Shown one piece after another: positions 7,062-14,900 of a stretch of 16,001 nt of DNA. Each line of letters opens with the position of its first letter. Position 1 is the first letter of the stretch. The notes beneath the pieces were generated by a model. The model ran no database searches and had not been told where the DNA came from. It was given only the letters and a program-made list of their open reading frames with translations. Origin of the DNA: an uncultured Prevotella sp. (GTDB taxonomy: Bacteria > Bacteroidota > Bacteroidia > Bacteroidales > Bacteroidaceae); the NCBI GenBank assembly GCA_900547085.1, contig URFI01000021.1:1-16001 (forward strand), given 5' to 3'. Position numbers and translations under genes: made by a program.

Positions 7062-7673
7062 ATGGAGCAACAATATCCGTCTGTTCTACTTGAAAAAGCC
7101 GTCAACGAGTTCTCCAAACTTCCCGGAATAGGGCGAAAAACGGCCTTGAGATTGGTTCTGCACCTGCTGCGACAAAGCGATAGTGACGTTGAACAGTTTG
7201 CCTCGGCCATCGCTAAAGTGAAGCAGGAGGTGAAATACTGTCGGGTGTGTCACAACATCAGTGATGACGATGTGTGTCCTATTTGTTCGGACTCACGTCG
7301 TGACACGTCGCTGATTTGTGTGGTGGAGAACATACAAGACGTGATGGCGGTGGAGAATACGCAGCAGTTTCGCGGACTTTATCACGTGTTAGGGGGCATC
7401 ATCTCACCCATGGATGGCATCGGTCCCGACCAGTTGGAAATACAGTCGTTGGTGCAACGGGTTGAGGAAGGCGGCGTTTCGGAGGTGATTTTGGCCTTGA
7501 GTTCGACGATGGAAGGAGACACAACCAATTTTTATATCTCACGAAAATTGGCTCCTTTGAACGTGAAACTCTCCGTGATAGCGCGCGGTATCTCCGTAGG
7601 TGATGAACTGGAGTACACGGATGAGGTGACTTTGGGACGCTCGATTGTGAACAGAACGCCGTTTGAACGATAA
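7062..7673 (+). CDS. recR: Recombination mediator protein RecR
   Basis: A 203-residue RecR, the standard family length. RecR works with RecO and RecF to load RecA onto single-stranded DNA in gap repair. Domains in order: an N-terminal helix-hairpin-helix (FSKLPGIGRKTALRLVLHLL, about 17-36); a four-cysteine zinc finger (C60, C63, C72, C75); a Toprim domain (VVENIQDVMAVE through EVILALSSTMEGDTT); and a C-terminal region with the usual ARGISVGDELEYTDEVTLGRS and final NRTPF. The start follows the preceding stop with no gap. The gene is intact and its identity is essentially certain. Downstream, after 68 bases, comes a small membrane protein gene on the same strand. Confidence 0.98.
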   Translation: MEQQYPSVLLEKAVNEFSKLPGIGRKTALRLVLHLLRQSDSDVEQFASAIAKVKQEVKYCRVCHNISDDDVCPICSDSRRDTSLICVVENIQDVMAVENTQQFRGLYHVLGGIISPMDGIGPDQLEIQSLVQRVEEGGVSEVILALSSTMEGDTTNFYISRKLAPLNVKLSVIARGISVGDELEYTDEVTLGRSIVNRTPFER

Positions 7674-7741
7674 GCAAAAAACACATCTGACCAAGCTCAG
7701 GGGAGATGGGTTGGATGTCACATTGATATACATTGAATTCC

Positions 7742-8173
7742 ATGAACCAGATAAGAAGTGTGCAACGCCTGTTGATGATTCAGTTTTTTTTGCCCATCAT
7801 CCTGTCCTTGTTGATGGTGGTGCTGTTTGAAACGGGTGCCTTGGCATCAGGGATTTGGGCCGGTTCGGGCCAGAAAGAGTTTGTTTGTTTGGTGGTCATG
7901 GAACTACTCACCATCTGTTGCATTCCGCTTTCGTTGCGCTTGTTTAAGTATAAAAAGGTGGCAGAGGCACTGAAAGGCGATGACGCACAGGCGTTACGCA
8001 GTGTGCGCTTGGACGTGTTGGGCTTGCTGCTGGTGGTCAACGTCTTGTTTTATTATCTCTTCGTCCATGCGGCGTTTTGCTACATGGCAGTCATTGTTTT
8101 TCTAAGTTTGTTTTTCATCTATCCCTCCTTGGATCGTTGCGTGACGGAGACAAAAGGTGACGAGAAGGTTTAA
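7742..8173 (+). CDS. Small four-helix inner-membrane protein, function unknown
   Basis: A 143-residue hydrophobic protein with about four predicted membrane segments: residues about 10-32 (LLMIQFFLPIILSLLMVVLF), 45-65 (VCLVVMELLTICCIPLSLRL), 91-107 (LDVLGLLLVVNVLFYYL) and 111-130 (FCYMAVIVFLSLFFIYP). A charged cytoplasmic stretch lies between the second and third (KYKKVAEALKGDDAQALRS). I recognise no named family. The ATG at 7742 is chosen over the in-frame TTG at 7733. It is followed after 12 bases by a glycosyltransferase gene on the same strand, so co-expression and a link to envelope or glycan assembly are possible, but nothing in the sequence shows this. Confidence 0.75.
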   Translation: MNQIRSVQRLLMIQFFLPIILSLLMVVLFETGALASGIWAGSGQKEFVCLVVMELLTICCIPLSLRLFKYKKVAEALKGDDAQALRSVRLDVLGLLLVVNVLFYYLFVHAAFCYMAVIVFLSLFFIYPSLDRCVTETKGDEKV

Positions 8174-8185
8174 CCGTGAATAATC

Positions 8186-9385
8186 ATGCAAGGAGTGAAA
8201 CTGTCTGTCATCATCGTCAATTACAATGTAAAGTACTATCTTGAGCAGTGTTTAATTTCATTAACACGGTCGCTCAAGGATGTAGATGCCGAGATTTTTG
8301 TGGTAGACAATGCCTCCGTAGACGGGTCGGTAGACTATCTTTCAGTTAGGTTCCCCGCGGTGAACCTCATCAGCAGCAATCATAATTTAGGCTTCGCCAG
8401 GGCGAACAATCTTGCCATTAGGCAAAGCAAGGGTGAGTATGTATTATTGCTGAATCCCGATACAATCGTCGGTGAGCATACCATGCGCCAGCTCATTGAT
8501 TGGATGGATTCGCACGAGGGCGTAGGTGGCGTGGGCGTTCGGATGATGAATCAGCAAGGATTTGATGCGAAAGAGTCGCGCAGAGGGGTGCCAACGCCAT
8601 GGACAGCCTTTTACAAAATGTGCGGATTGTGTGCGAGATATCCCACGAGTAAACGCTTTGCAAAGTACTACATGGGGCACCTACCCTGGGATGAACCAGC
8701 CGAGATAGAAATTGTCAGCGGTGCGTTTTTCGCCGTTCCGCGTAAGGCACTCGAGGATGTGGGCTTGCTCGACGAAGATTTCTTCATGTATGGAGAGGAT
8801 ATAGACCTGTCTTACCGCTTGCTTCAGAAGGGTTACCACAACTGGTATCTGCCGTTGAGAATACTGCATTATAAGGGGGAAAGCACCCAAAAATCGTCCT
8901 ATCGTTATGTGCATGTGTTCTATCAAGCCATGCTGATATTCTTCAAAAAGCATTATGGCGGCATGAGCATCCTGCTGGGTTTGCCCATTAAGATGGCCAT
9001 CTACGCTAAGGCACTCGTGGCTTTGATAAGCATGCAGATGGTGAAGGCCAAACAGGGAGTGGGACTTTTTCGGAGAAAGAAACAAGAAACTGTACAGTAT
9101 GTCTTCATCGGAAGTAGCCAAGCCATGCGCGAGTGTAAGGAGATTGCTCGGCGAAAAGGACTTTGCGCGCAGTTTGTGACATCCACCTACGACGATCATC
9201 CCGAAGGCCATCTGACTTTGAGTCTACCACAAGCCGACAAGGTGTACGTGGTTTATGACACCCAAGCCTACAATTTTGATCAGATATTGAATCTCTTTGC
9301 CTCACAACCAAGCGAGAAGGTGTGCCTCGGAACGTATCTGCCAGAAACGAAAATGGTGATTACCGAATCGGAAATATTCTCATAA
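8186..9385 (+). CDS. Family 2 glycosyltransferase with extra C-terminal domain
   Basis: A 399-residue GT-A fold glycosyltransferase. Residues about 5-235 hold the GT2 domain: SVIIVNYNVKYYLEQCL, the nucleotide-binding VVDNASVDGS, NLGFARANN, LLLNPDT (the DxD-like metal site), SGAFFAVPRKALEDVG, and the catalytic-region FFMYGEDIDLSYRL. This arrangement is closest to WbbL/rhamnosyltransferase-like enzymes that add a sugar to lipid-linked or cell-surface glycans; donor and acceptor cannot be read here. A hydrophobic stretch follows at about 260-290 and may sit at the membrane. The last 100 residues form a separate alpha/beta domain (YVFIGSSQAM...VYVVYD). It lies between a small membrane protein gene and a GNAT gene, with 12- and 15-base gaps that suggest one operon. 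Confidence 0.9.
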   Translation: MQGVKLSVIIVNYNVKYYLEQCLISLTRSLKDVDAEIFVVDNASVDGSVDYLSVRFPAVNLISSNHNLGFARANNLAIRQSKGEYVLLLNPDTIVGEHTMRQLIDWMDSHEGVGGVGVRMMNQQGFDAKESRRGVPTPWTAFYKMCGLCARYPTSKRFAKYYMGHLPWDEPAEIEIVSGAFFAVPRKALEDVGLLDEDFFMYGEDIDLSYRLLQKGYHNWYLPLRILHYKGESTQKSSYRYVHVFYQAMLIFFKKHYGGMSILLGLPIKMAIYAKALVALISMQMVKAKQGVGLFRRKKQETVQYVFIGSSQAMRECKEIARRKGLCAQFVTSTYDDHPEGHLTLSLPQADKVYVVYDTQAYNFDQILNLFASQPSEKVCLGTYLPETKMVITESEIFS

Positions 9386-9400
9386 AACATAGCCAAAATC

Positions 9401-9943
9401 ATGATACATGCGCAGCTAAGGGCCATGGAGCCCGAAGATCTTGACTTGTTGTATAAGATAGAAAACGATGTGAAGTTGTGGAATGTAAGTGCTACCAATG
9501 TTCCTTACTCAAGGTATGTGCTGCACGACTACATCGCACATTCCTCGGGAGACATCTATACTGACAAGCAAGTAAGACTGATAATAGAAAACGAATGCGG
9601 CAAGACGATTGGCATGGTTGATATCGTTAACTTCGCTCCGCAACACCAAAGAGCCGAACTGGGCATCGTGATTCAAGAGCAGTTTCGTGGCAAAGGCTAT
9701 GGCAAGGCGGTGGTACAGGAAGTGTTGAAATATGCCAAACATGTGCTACATCTGCATCAAATCTATGTCGTGGTAGCCGTTGACAAGGGCAATATCTTGG
9801 CTTTGTTCGCACAATTGGGCTTCACCGAAGGGTGTAGGTTGGCCGATTGGCTTTACGATGGAACGGCCTATCGTGACGCAATCGTGATGCAATATATCTT
9901 CAGTGCTGAAGAGGAAGCGAAAAATAAGGGGGAGAATAAATAA
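9401..9943 (+). CDS. GNAT-family N-acetyltransferase
   Basis: A 180-residue acetyltransferase of the GNAT superfamily, RimJ/RimL-like. These enzymes move an acetyl group from acetyl-CoA to an amine on a protein N-terminus, sugar or small molecule. The start RAMEPEDLDLLYKIEND is typical. The acetyl-CoA-binding motif A is clear: AELGIVIQEQFRGKGYGKAV, with the pyrophosphate loop RGKGYGKA at about 90-97. Motif B follows (KGNILALFAQLGFTEGCRL), as does the end WLYDGTAYRDAIVMQYIF. Amino-sugar N-acetylation is plausible because the gene follows a glycosyltransferase by 15 bases, but the substrate is not determined. It is the last plus-strand gene before the convergent tRNA genes. Confidence 0.88.
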   Translation: MIHAQLRAMEPEDLDLLYKIENDVKLWNVSATNVPYSRYVLHDYIAHSSGDIYTDKQVRLIIENECGKTIGMVDIVNFAPQHQRAELGIVIQEQFRGKGYGKAVVQEVLKYAKHVLHLHQIYVVVAVDKGNILALFAQLGFTEGCRLADWLYDGTAYRDAIVMQYIFSAEEEAKNKGENK

Positions 9944-9949
9944 AGATTG

Positions 9950-10020
9950 AGCGGAATACGGGAATCGAACCCGCCTCTCAGGCTTGGGAAGCCCACGCAC
10001 TACCGATGTGCTAATTCCGC
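9950..10020 (-). tRNA. tRNA-Gly (anticodon CCC)
   Basis: A complete cloverleaf is visible on the minus strand: acceptor GCGGAAT/ATTCCGC, D stem GCAC/GTGC, anticodon loop TTCCCAA (anticodon CCC, reading GGG), and T arm with TTCGATT. The discriminator base is U, as usual for glycine. CCA is not encoded. It is cotranscribed behind tRNA-Thr, 5 bases away. Confidence 0.95.
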
Positions 10021-10025
10021 AAGAG

Positions 10026-10098
10026 AGCCGATACCCGGACTCGAACCGGGGACCTACTCATTACGAATGAGTTGCTCTACCAACTGAGCCATATCGGC
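10026..10098 (-). tRNA. tRNA-Thr (anticodon CGT)
   Basis: The minus-strand cloverleaf has acceptor GCCGATA/TATCGGC, D stem GCTC/GAGC, anticodon stem ACTCA/TGAGT with loop TTCGTAA (anticodon CGT, reading ACG), and T arm with GGTTCGAGTCC. The discriminator is U. CCA is not encoded. It is first in the two-tRNA transcript. Confidence 0.95.
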
Positions 10099-10118
10099 GA
10101 TTCTCGTTAAAGTGAGTG

Positions 10119-10149
10119 CAAAGATAGGCATTTTGATTGACAAACAATA
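10119..10149 (-). promoter_or_regulatory. Promoter of the tRNA-Thr/tRNA-Gly unit
   Basis: On the minus strand TATTG (10145-10149), an 18-base spacer and TATCTTTG (10119-10126) fit the Bacteroidetes pattern. The tRNA-Thr 5' end is 20 bases downstream of the -7 box. The rest of 10150-10264 holds only a weak TTAAC-GAAA-GTTAA hairpin near 10178-10191 and no gene. Confidence 0.7.
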
Positions 10150-10264
10150 ACAGAAATGCTTGCAGTTGTTATGCTATTAACGAAAGTTAACATACAATCA
10201 GCTGCCGGAGTTGGATTCCTCAAGTTTTTTAGCTGGTTGATTCTTTTCAAGAAGGATTGGAAGA

Positions 10265-10900
10265 TTAGTTCTTATTTTTCTTGCGCTTGTTGAGAAAATG
10301 CTTGATAACAAAATAGGCTACCATCAAGCCAAACAGGCTTAAAATCACCACCTTGATATGATCATTGTACTCTAAAATCTTGTCGTTGAGTTGTTCTTCC
10401 GGTACGATGGAGTGCAAATACCAACCCAAGGCGGCCAACACACAATTCCAAATGCCCGCCCCAATGGTGGTGTAAAGTATGAATTTCCAGAACTTCATCT
10501 TGGCTAAGCCGGCGGGAACCGATATCACTTGCCTGATTCCGGGCAACAGTCTGCCGGTCAAGGTGGCTATCACGCCATGATCATTAAAGTATTTCTCACT
10601 CTTTTCTATCTTCTCTTGGTTCAGCAAACACAGATGTCCCAGCTTGCTGTTGGCAAACCTATAAACGATGGGGCGGCCCAGATAGTAGGCTGCCACATAG
10701 TTGGTTGCCGATCCAAGGACAGCGCCCAGGGTGGCAAAGATGATGACGAGCGTGACGTCCAGATGACCTGCTGCGGCATGATAGGCAGCGGGTGAGACAA
10801 TCAACTCGGAGGGAACGGGGATCACTGTTCCCTCTATATACATTAATAAGAATACTGTCCAATAGTTAAGATTCCCCATCAGGGAAGAAAACCAATTCAT
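10265..10900 (-). CDS. DedA-family inner-membrane protein
   Basis: A 211-residue polytopic membrane protein of the DedA/SNARE-associated (VTT) family. Two family signatures are visible: the re-entrant acidic motif YIEGTVIPVPSE at about 21-32, and the arginine motif TGRLLPGIRQVISVPAG at about 115-131. Several DedA proteins act as undecaprenyl-phosphate or phospholipid translocases, recycling lipid carriers for wall and lipopolysaccharide synthesis; which lipid this one moves cannot be read. Residues about 140-165 and 183-203 form further membrane helices, and the tail is strongly basic (KHFLNKRKKNKN). It starts 21 bases after the stop of the TPR gene and is probably in the same transcript. No clear terminator follows before the tRNA promoter. 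Confidence 0.9.
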   Translation of the reverse strand: MNWFSSLMGNLNYWTVFLLMYIEGTVIPVPSELIVSPAAYHAAAGHLDVTLVIIFATLGAVLGSATNYVAAYYLGRPIVYRFANSKLGHLCLLNQEKIEKSEKYFNDHGVIATLTGRLLPGIRQVISVPAGLAKMKFWKFILYTTIGAGIWNCVLAALGWYLHSIVPEEQLNDKILEYNDHIKVVILSLFGLMVAYFVIKHFLNKRKKNKN

Positions 10901-10921
10901 TGTTTTGTCTATTTTAGCTGG

Positions 10922-12361
10922 TTATTTTTGCTTTCTCTCATCCGTATTCGTTGAAAGCAGGTAGGGATAATACTCTTCAGTACTCATTCCTTCGGGAAAC
11001 AAGTCGGCCAAAACCATTTTCGCTTCCATCGGATTTCTCTCACAAGCCAGCTTTACGGCGTGGGCAAATTCTTTCTTTTTTCCCAGTTCATTGGCACAAC
11101 GAGCGAAGTAAGCGTAGCCGTCTTGACAGGTGTCGCCCATGTCTTTGAAGTATGACAAGAATAAGTTGTATGCCAAGTGAACATATCGACAGTCGTAAAC
11201 GGATATGGCTATCTGTAAAAAAGTGCTGGGTGAATTGTCAGAAATTCTAATCGCTTCCTGAAAAACCTCTTGTGCCTTCTCCAGATAATCGTTCTCCAAG
11301 AGAATGTGTCCTTTGAGCAATAAGGTATCAGTGTGGTTGTCGTTGGGCAGCTTTTCCTTCTTGTCCAAGTAGGCGAGAGCTTCTTCTACGCGCCCCTGCT
11401 GTGACAGGGTGAAGGCTATTTCCTGATAAATTTCAGGCAGATTGGACGCCGAATGTCGCCCCATCTTCTCTGCTTTCTTGAAGTGAGTTAGTGCTTCTTC
11501 TGGTTTGTTGAGGTGCAATAGCGTAACACCTTTTAGCATCACTACCGACAAATCATCAGGAACCAGCTTGCTATATCGGTCGAAATAGTTCAGTGCCTCT
11601 TCGTAATTGCCCAAACTGAAGAGTCCGTTTGCTTTGGTAAGTATCGCTTCTGCGTCATCGGGGTTGATGGCAATAGAGAACTCGCTGCTAGTGATTGAGT
11701 CGTTGAAATTACTCTTCAAGAATTGCAGCATCGCCAGATTGTTCCAGTAGCTCGTTGAGTAAGGGTCTTCATCAATCAGTTCTTGGAAGATATTCTCGCT
11801 GTCTTCAAGGTTGCCAGTTCCCAATGCAATGCGTCCTTTCAGTTCTTTATAACTGTTGTCTTCATTGGGTTCTAATCGGTCGAACCACTCTTTGGCGAGG
11901 TCAAACTCCTCGTAGTCTGCGTATATGGTGGCGACATCTTGCTTGAATTCCTCCCGCTCCTCATCATCAACCCGCTCAAATCGATGGTGCAACAGTTGGT
12001 CTGCCTGCTTTGCTTTTCCATCCATGATCATGATTTCGGCCAGCGTATAGGTATATTCTACGTCGTCCTTGTCGTCAACATGACTGATATATTCGTAGGC
12101 ACGGTCCACATCACCGCCTTCCAAAAGCGTTATTCTGGCTTTGACAGTCCATAGGGTTGTTGAGCCAGGAAACAGATTTATCGCCTCGTCAAGCACCGCA
12201 TGCGCTTCGTCTATGCGACCTTTGCCGCGGTAATATTCTGCGATATCGGCAAATTCATCCGCATCCAAATAGATGGAAAGTCCCTGGATATGAGCCTCTT
12301 CATATCGTTTTAGGTTATCCTTGAATTCCTTATTATCAAAAAAGTTATATGCTTCTGCCAT
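10922..12361 (-). CDS. Tetratricopeptide-repeat protein
   Basis: A 479-residue acidic protein built almost entirely of helical TPR-like repeats. Clear units include GRIDEAHAVLDEAINLFPGS, AEAILTKANGLFSLGNYEEA, LNKPEEALTHFKKAEKMG, QGRVEEALAYLDKKEKLPND and NDYLEKAQEVFQEAIRISDN, spaced about 34 residues apart. There is no signal peptide or membrane segment, so it should be cytoplasmic. TPR arrays bind protein partners and no enzyme domain is seen, so the role is scaffold or adaptor at most; no partner can be named. It sits between glnS and the DedA gene, 36 bases after the glnS stop. The glnS terminator lies in that gap and no good promoter consensus is visible, so its expression may rely on read-through. 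Confidence 0.85.
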   Translation of the reverse strand: MAEAYNFFDNKEFKDNLKRYEEAHIQGLSIYLDADEFADIAEYYRGKGRIDEAHAVLDEAINLFPGSTTLWTVKARITLLEGGDVDRAYEYISHVDDKDDVEYTYTLAEIMIMDGKAKQADQLLHHRFERVDDEEREEFKQDVATIYADYEEFDLAKEWFDRLEPNEDNSYKELKGRIALGTGNLEDSENIFQELIDEDPYSTSYWNNLAMLQFLKSNFNDSITSSEFSIAINPDDAEAILTKANGLFSLGNYEEALNYFDRYSKLVPDDLSVVMLKGVTLLHLNKPEEALTHFKKAEKMGRHSASNLPEIYQEIAFTLSQQGRVEEALAYLDKKEKLPNDNHTDTLLLKGHILLENDYLEKAQEVFQEAIRISDNSPSTFLQIAISVYDCRYVHLAYNLFLSYFKDMGDTCQDGYAYFARCANELGKKKEFAHAVKLACERNPMEAKMVLADLFPEGMSTEEYYPYLLSTNTDERKQK

Positions 12362-12374
12362 CGTACAACGAATG

Positions 12375-12423
12375 AAAAAACACCCGAAAGGGCAAGGTTA
12401 TTTGTTAACCTTTGCCCAGGTGT
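12375..12423 (-). terminator. Rho-independent terminator overlapping the glnS stop codon
   Basis: On the minus strand ACACC, GGCAAAGGTTA, loop ACAAA, TAACCTTGCC, GGTGT and then TTTTTT form a long hairpin with one bulged A and a small internal loop. The left arm is the coding sequence for the last residues of GlnRS (TWAKVNK), and the loop runs into the TAA stop. Confidence 0.8.
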
Positions 12424-14113
12424 CTTTCAGTCCTACTGTCTTATTAAATACTAAGTGGTCGTCTGTTCTGTCCGGATCGGCCATGAAATAACCGATTCTT
12501 TGGAACTGTAGATACTCTCCCGGCTGTTTGTCTGCCGCGTATGCTTCAACGTAACAGTTCGGGAACACGCGCAGACTGTCAGGATTGAGCAGTTCGTGGA
12601 AGTCCCTTTCATCGGCACCAGGGTTCTCAACAAAGAACAATCGGTCGTACTCTCGCACCTCTGCCTGCCTACAGTGGTCGGCAGATACCCAGTGTAAGGT
12701 GCCTTTTACCTTTCTGTTGGCTCCTTCCAAGCCGCTCTTGCTCAGTGGGTCATACTCTGCTTGTATCTCTATAATGTTGCCTTCCTCGTCCTTCGTGCAC
12801 CCAGTACACTTCACGATGTAAGCGTTCTTCAATCTAACTTCCTTGCCCGGGGTCATGCGGAAGAACTTCTTCGGCGCATCTTCCATGAAGTCAGCACGCT
12901 CTATCCAGAGGTTTCGACTGAAGGTGATGTGGTGTGAACCATCGGCCTCGTTCTCCGGATTGTTTACGGCTTCCATCTCTTCTGATTTCCCTTCGGGATA
13001 GTTGGTGATGACCAGTTTCACCGGATCAAGCACCGCACTTACTCGGCATGCCCGCTTGTTGAGGTCATCGCGCACGGCAGCTTCGAGCAAGGCAACGTCG
13101 TTCAAGGCATCAAACTTGGTGTAACCAATGGAGTTGATGAATTGCCTAATGCTTTCAGGCGAATAGCCACGGCGACGCATACCGCACAGGGTGGGCATAC
13201 GAGGGTCGTCCCATCCGGACACCAATCGCTCTTCTACCAGTGAGTGCAGCTTACGCTTGCTCATCACGGTGTAAGTGAGATTCAGTCGATTGAACTCAAT
13301 CTGTCGCGGACGGTTGTCCTGCATGTTATCATCCGAACCATCCATCGTCTTGAGAAAGTCAACAAGATGGTCGTACAATGGGCGGTGAGGAACAAACTCG
13401 AGCGTACAAATGGAGTGGGTAACACCTTCGAAATAGTCGCTTTGTCCATGAGCGAAGTCGTACATGGGGTATGCGTTCCATTTGGTTCCTGTCCTGTGAT
13501 GCGGAATGTGTATGATGCGATAGATGATTGGATCGCGGAAGTGCATGTTCGGGTTGGCCATGTCTAACTTGGCACGAAGCACCATGCTGCCTTCCACAGC
13601 CTCAGGAGTGTTCATCTTGTTGAACAGCTCCAACGACTCTTCGATGGGTCGGTCGCGGTAAGGCGAGGCCGTACCAGGTGTGGTGGGCGTGCCTTTTTGC
13701 TGTGCAATCTCCTCGGACGTCTGCTCGTCAATGTAGGCGAGTCCTTGCTTAATCATCCACACAGCAAAGTCCCAAAGCTTCTCAAAATAGTCGGAAGCAT
13801 AATAAACATTTCCCCATTTGAATCCCAACCAACTGATGTCATGCAGGATATTCTCCACATATTCGTTGTTTTCTTTGCTGGGATTGGTGTCGTCGAACCG
13901 AAGATTGCACACTCCGTTGTATTTTTCGGCGATGCCAAAGTCCATGCAAATGGCCTTGGCGTGTCCTATATGCAGATAGCCATTGGGTTCTGGAGGGAAG
14001 CGTGTTTGAATGCGACCGCCATTCTTACCCTTGGCAAGGTCGTCTTCAACGAGTTGCTCCACAAAACTCAAACTCTTCTTCTCTTCCGTGTTATGATCCT
14101 CTTTTACTGTCAT
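12398..14113 (-). CDS. glnS: Glutaminyl-tRNA synthetase
   Basis: A 571-residue class I aminoacyl-tRNA synthetase that charges tRNA-Gln with glutamine directly. The catalytic domain shows FPPEPNGYLHIGHAKAI with the HIGH box at about 48-51, LRFDDTNPSKEN, RDRPIEESLELF, YDFAHGQSDYFEGVTHSICTLEF, and the KMSKS-type box VMSKRKL at about 283-289. DPRMPTLCGMRRRGYSP leads into the anticodon-binding beta-barrel domains (about 340-560). GlnRS is preferred over the related GluRS because of GQSDYFEGVTHSICTLEF and the C-terminal beta-barrels. Length is close to the 550-570 residues usual for the family. The -7 box lies about 74 bases upstream, and the gene ends in an overlapping terminator. Two TPR/DedA genes follow. 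Confidence 0.97.
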   Translation of the reverse strand: MTVKEDHNTEEKKSLSFVEQLVEDDLAKGKNGGRIQTRFPPEPNGYLHIGHAKAICMDFGIAEKYNGVCNLRFDDTNPSKENNEYVENILHDISWLGFKWGNVYYASDYFEKLWDFAVWMIKQGLAYIDEQTSEEIAQQKGTPTTPGTASPYRDRPIEESLELFNKMNTPEAVEGSMVLRAKLDMANPNMHFRDPIIYRIIHIPHHRTGTKWNAYPMYDFAHGQSDYFEGVTHSICTLEFVPHRPLYDHLVDFLKTMDGSDDNMQDNRPRQIEFNRLNLTYTVMSKRKLHSLVEERLVSGWDDPRMPTLCGMRRRGYSPESIRQFINSIGYTKFDALNDVALLEAAVRDDLNKRACRVSAVLDPVKLVITNYPEGKSEEMEAVNNPENEADGSHHITFSRNLWIERADFMEDAPKKFFRMTPGKEVRLKNAYIVKCTGCTKDEEGNIIEIQAEYDPLSKSGLEGANRKVKGTLHWVSADHCRQAEVREYDRLFFVENPGADERDFHELLNPDSLRVFPNCYVEAYAADKQPGEYLQFQRIGYFMADPDRTDDHLVFNKTVGLKDTWAKVNK

Positions 14114-14186
14114 AATATTTAATGTTAGTGATGCAAGACCGATGTTTCCATGTGTCTTGTCGTCTACATAATCGTTGTAATGTCTG

Positions 14187-14194
14187 CAAAGATA
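14187..14194 (-). promoter_or_regulatory. Candidate -7 box of glnS
   Basis: TATCTTTG on the minus strand matches the -7 consensus exactly, but no convincing TTG lies 18-21 bases upstream. The leader to the glnS ATG would be about 65 bases. The remaining stretch 14195-14332 shows no gene or clear signal. Confidence 0.45.
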
Positions 14195-14332
14195 CGAAAA
14201 AACTTAAAATATAATAGGTGTGGATGGATAAGATTTTATACCTTTTTCTTGAATGATGCTGTAGACGAATCGTGTTTCAGCACAATTGCAGTTGATGATG
14301 ACGTGCTGCATGCGTCCTGTCATACCCAAACG

Positions 14333-14374
14333 AAAAACGCTTGAAACTCCTTATTTACAGGACTTCCAAGCGTT
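14333..14374 (-). terminator. Long hairpin terminator after the XRE-type gene
   Basis: AACGCTTG (14336-14343) and CAAGCGTT (14367-14374) form a perfect 8-bp outer stem. The stem continues inward, with two mismatches, to TCCT/AGGA around a 7-base loop. On the minus strand the stem is followed by TTTTT, as expected for termination of the XRE-type gene. It may equally mark the core/accessory junction. Confidence 0.65.
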
Positions 14375-14408
14375 ATAGTTGCGGAGACATGATAGAGGTT
14401 AATATAAA

Positions 14409-14432
14409 TTAAATCCTACTTTGGGAGGAAAA
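14409..14432. repeat. Operator-like repeat, copy 1 (downstream of the XRE-type gene)
   Basis: TTAAATCCTAC, six variable bases, AGGAAAA. The same 11 + 7 fixed bases recur at 14901-14924 in the same orientation. Each copy contains TCCT-N8-AGGA, an inverted pair of half-sites. Confidence 0.55.
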
Positions 14433-14448
14433 ATGCAAGAAAAAGAAG

Positions 14449-14889
14449 TTATTGCGCTTCTTCATTGTCCGAAATCTGTCCGTTTTCAACGTCATTGTGG
14501 AGCAGTTTAACAAGATGTTCAATATATACTTTTTGATCAGATATTCGGGCGTCCTTTTCTTTCAGTAGCTCACGATTAGATTCTATTTCAGATTTTAATG
14601 TGGTTACATCCTGTTGGCTAACTTGCTCATCTTCTTGTATATACTTAACCCTATCGTTTGATGTAAAATCGTCAGTATCAAGCATAATATCTTCTATAGA
14701 ACAGTGAAGTATCTCAGCGATTTTTGCAACACGACTAATTCTCGGATCGGGCTTTTCGATGAAATACTTCAAGGTTTGATGGGTTCTTTCCCCCCAAAGC
14801 TTTTTGCAAAACTCTCGATCTGTAAGACCTGCCTCTGAAATCAGTTGCTGGAGGCGTTCAAGACGAAGTTTATTAAAATAACGTGCCAT
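14449..14889 (-). CDS. XRE-type DNA-binding protein with coiled-coil tail
   Basis: A 146-residue regulator. Residues about 8-70 fit a Cro/CI-type helix-turn-helix: RLERLQQLISEAGLTDREFCKKLWG, then the next helices with RISRVAKIAEILHCSIEDIM, the usual ending of this fold. Residues about 93-131 (heptad-like, rich in E, K, L, with LKSEIESNRELLKEKDARI) should form a coiled coil, probably for dimerisation. The C-terminus is acidic. There is no peptidase domain, so it is not a LexA/CI-type self-cleaving repressor. It is divergent from a small HTH-like gene 107 bases away, with operator-like repeats between and after. This is the arrangement of a phage or integrative-element immunity repressor, but no integrase is visible and a host regulator remains possible. 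Confidence 0.8.
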   Translation of the reverse strand: MARYFNKLRLERLQQLISEAGLTDREFCKKLWGERTHQTLKYFIEKPDPRISRVAKIAEILHCSIEDIMLDTDDFTSNDRVKYIQEDEQVSQQDVTTLKSEIESNRELLKEKDARISDQKVYIEHLVKLLHNDVENGQISDNEEAQ

Positions 14890-14900
14890 GTGAAATAAAG

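Noticed and set aside
9950..10098. tRNA genes as an integration site for a mobile element
   Set aside because: Both tRNAs are intact, the flanking genes are ordinary, and no direct repeat of either 3' end was seen in the window.
10178..10191. TTAAC-GAAA-GTTAA hairpin between the DedA and tRNA genes
   Set aside because: Five AT-rich pairs and no T-run; too weak to call a terminator.
14150..14344. 64-codon plus-strand ORF between glnS and the XRE-type gene
   Set aside because: It crosses the glnS promoter, has no motif, and ends inside the terminator hairpin. Nothing supports it as a gene.
14375..14400. TTGCGGAGACATGATAGAGG as the 3' end of a tRNA used as an attachment site
   Set aside because: No T-arm or acceptor partner follows, so no tRNA or fragment can be folded. 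Kept only as part of the junction finding.
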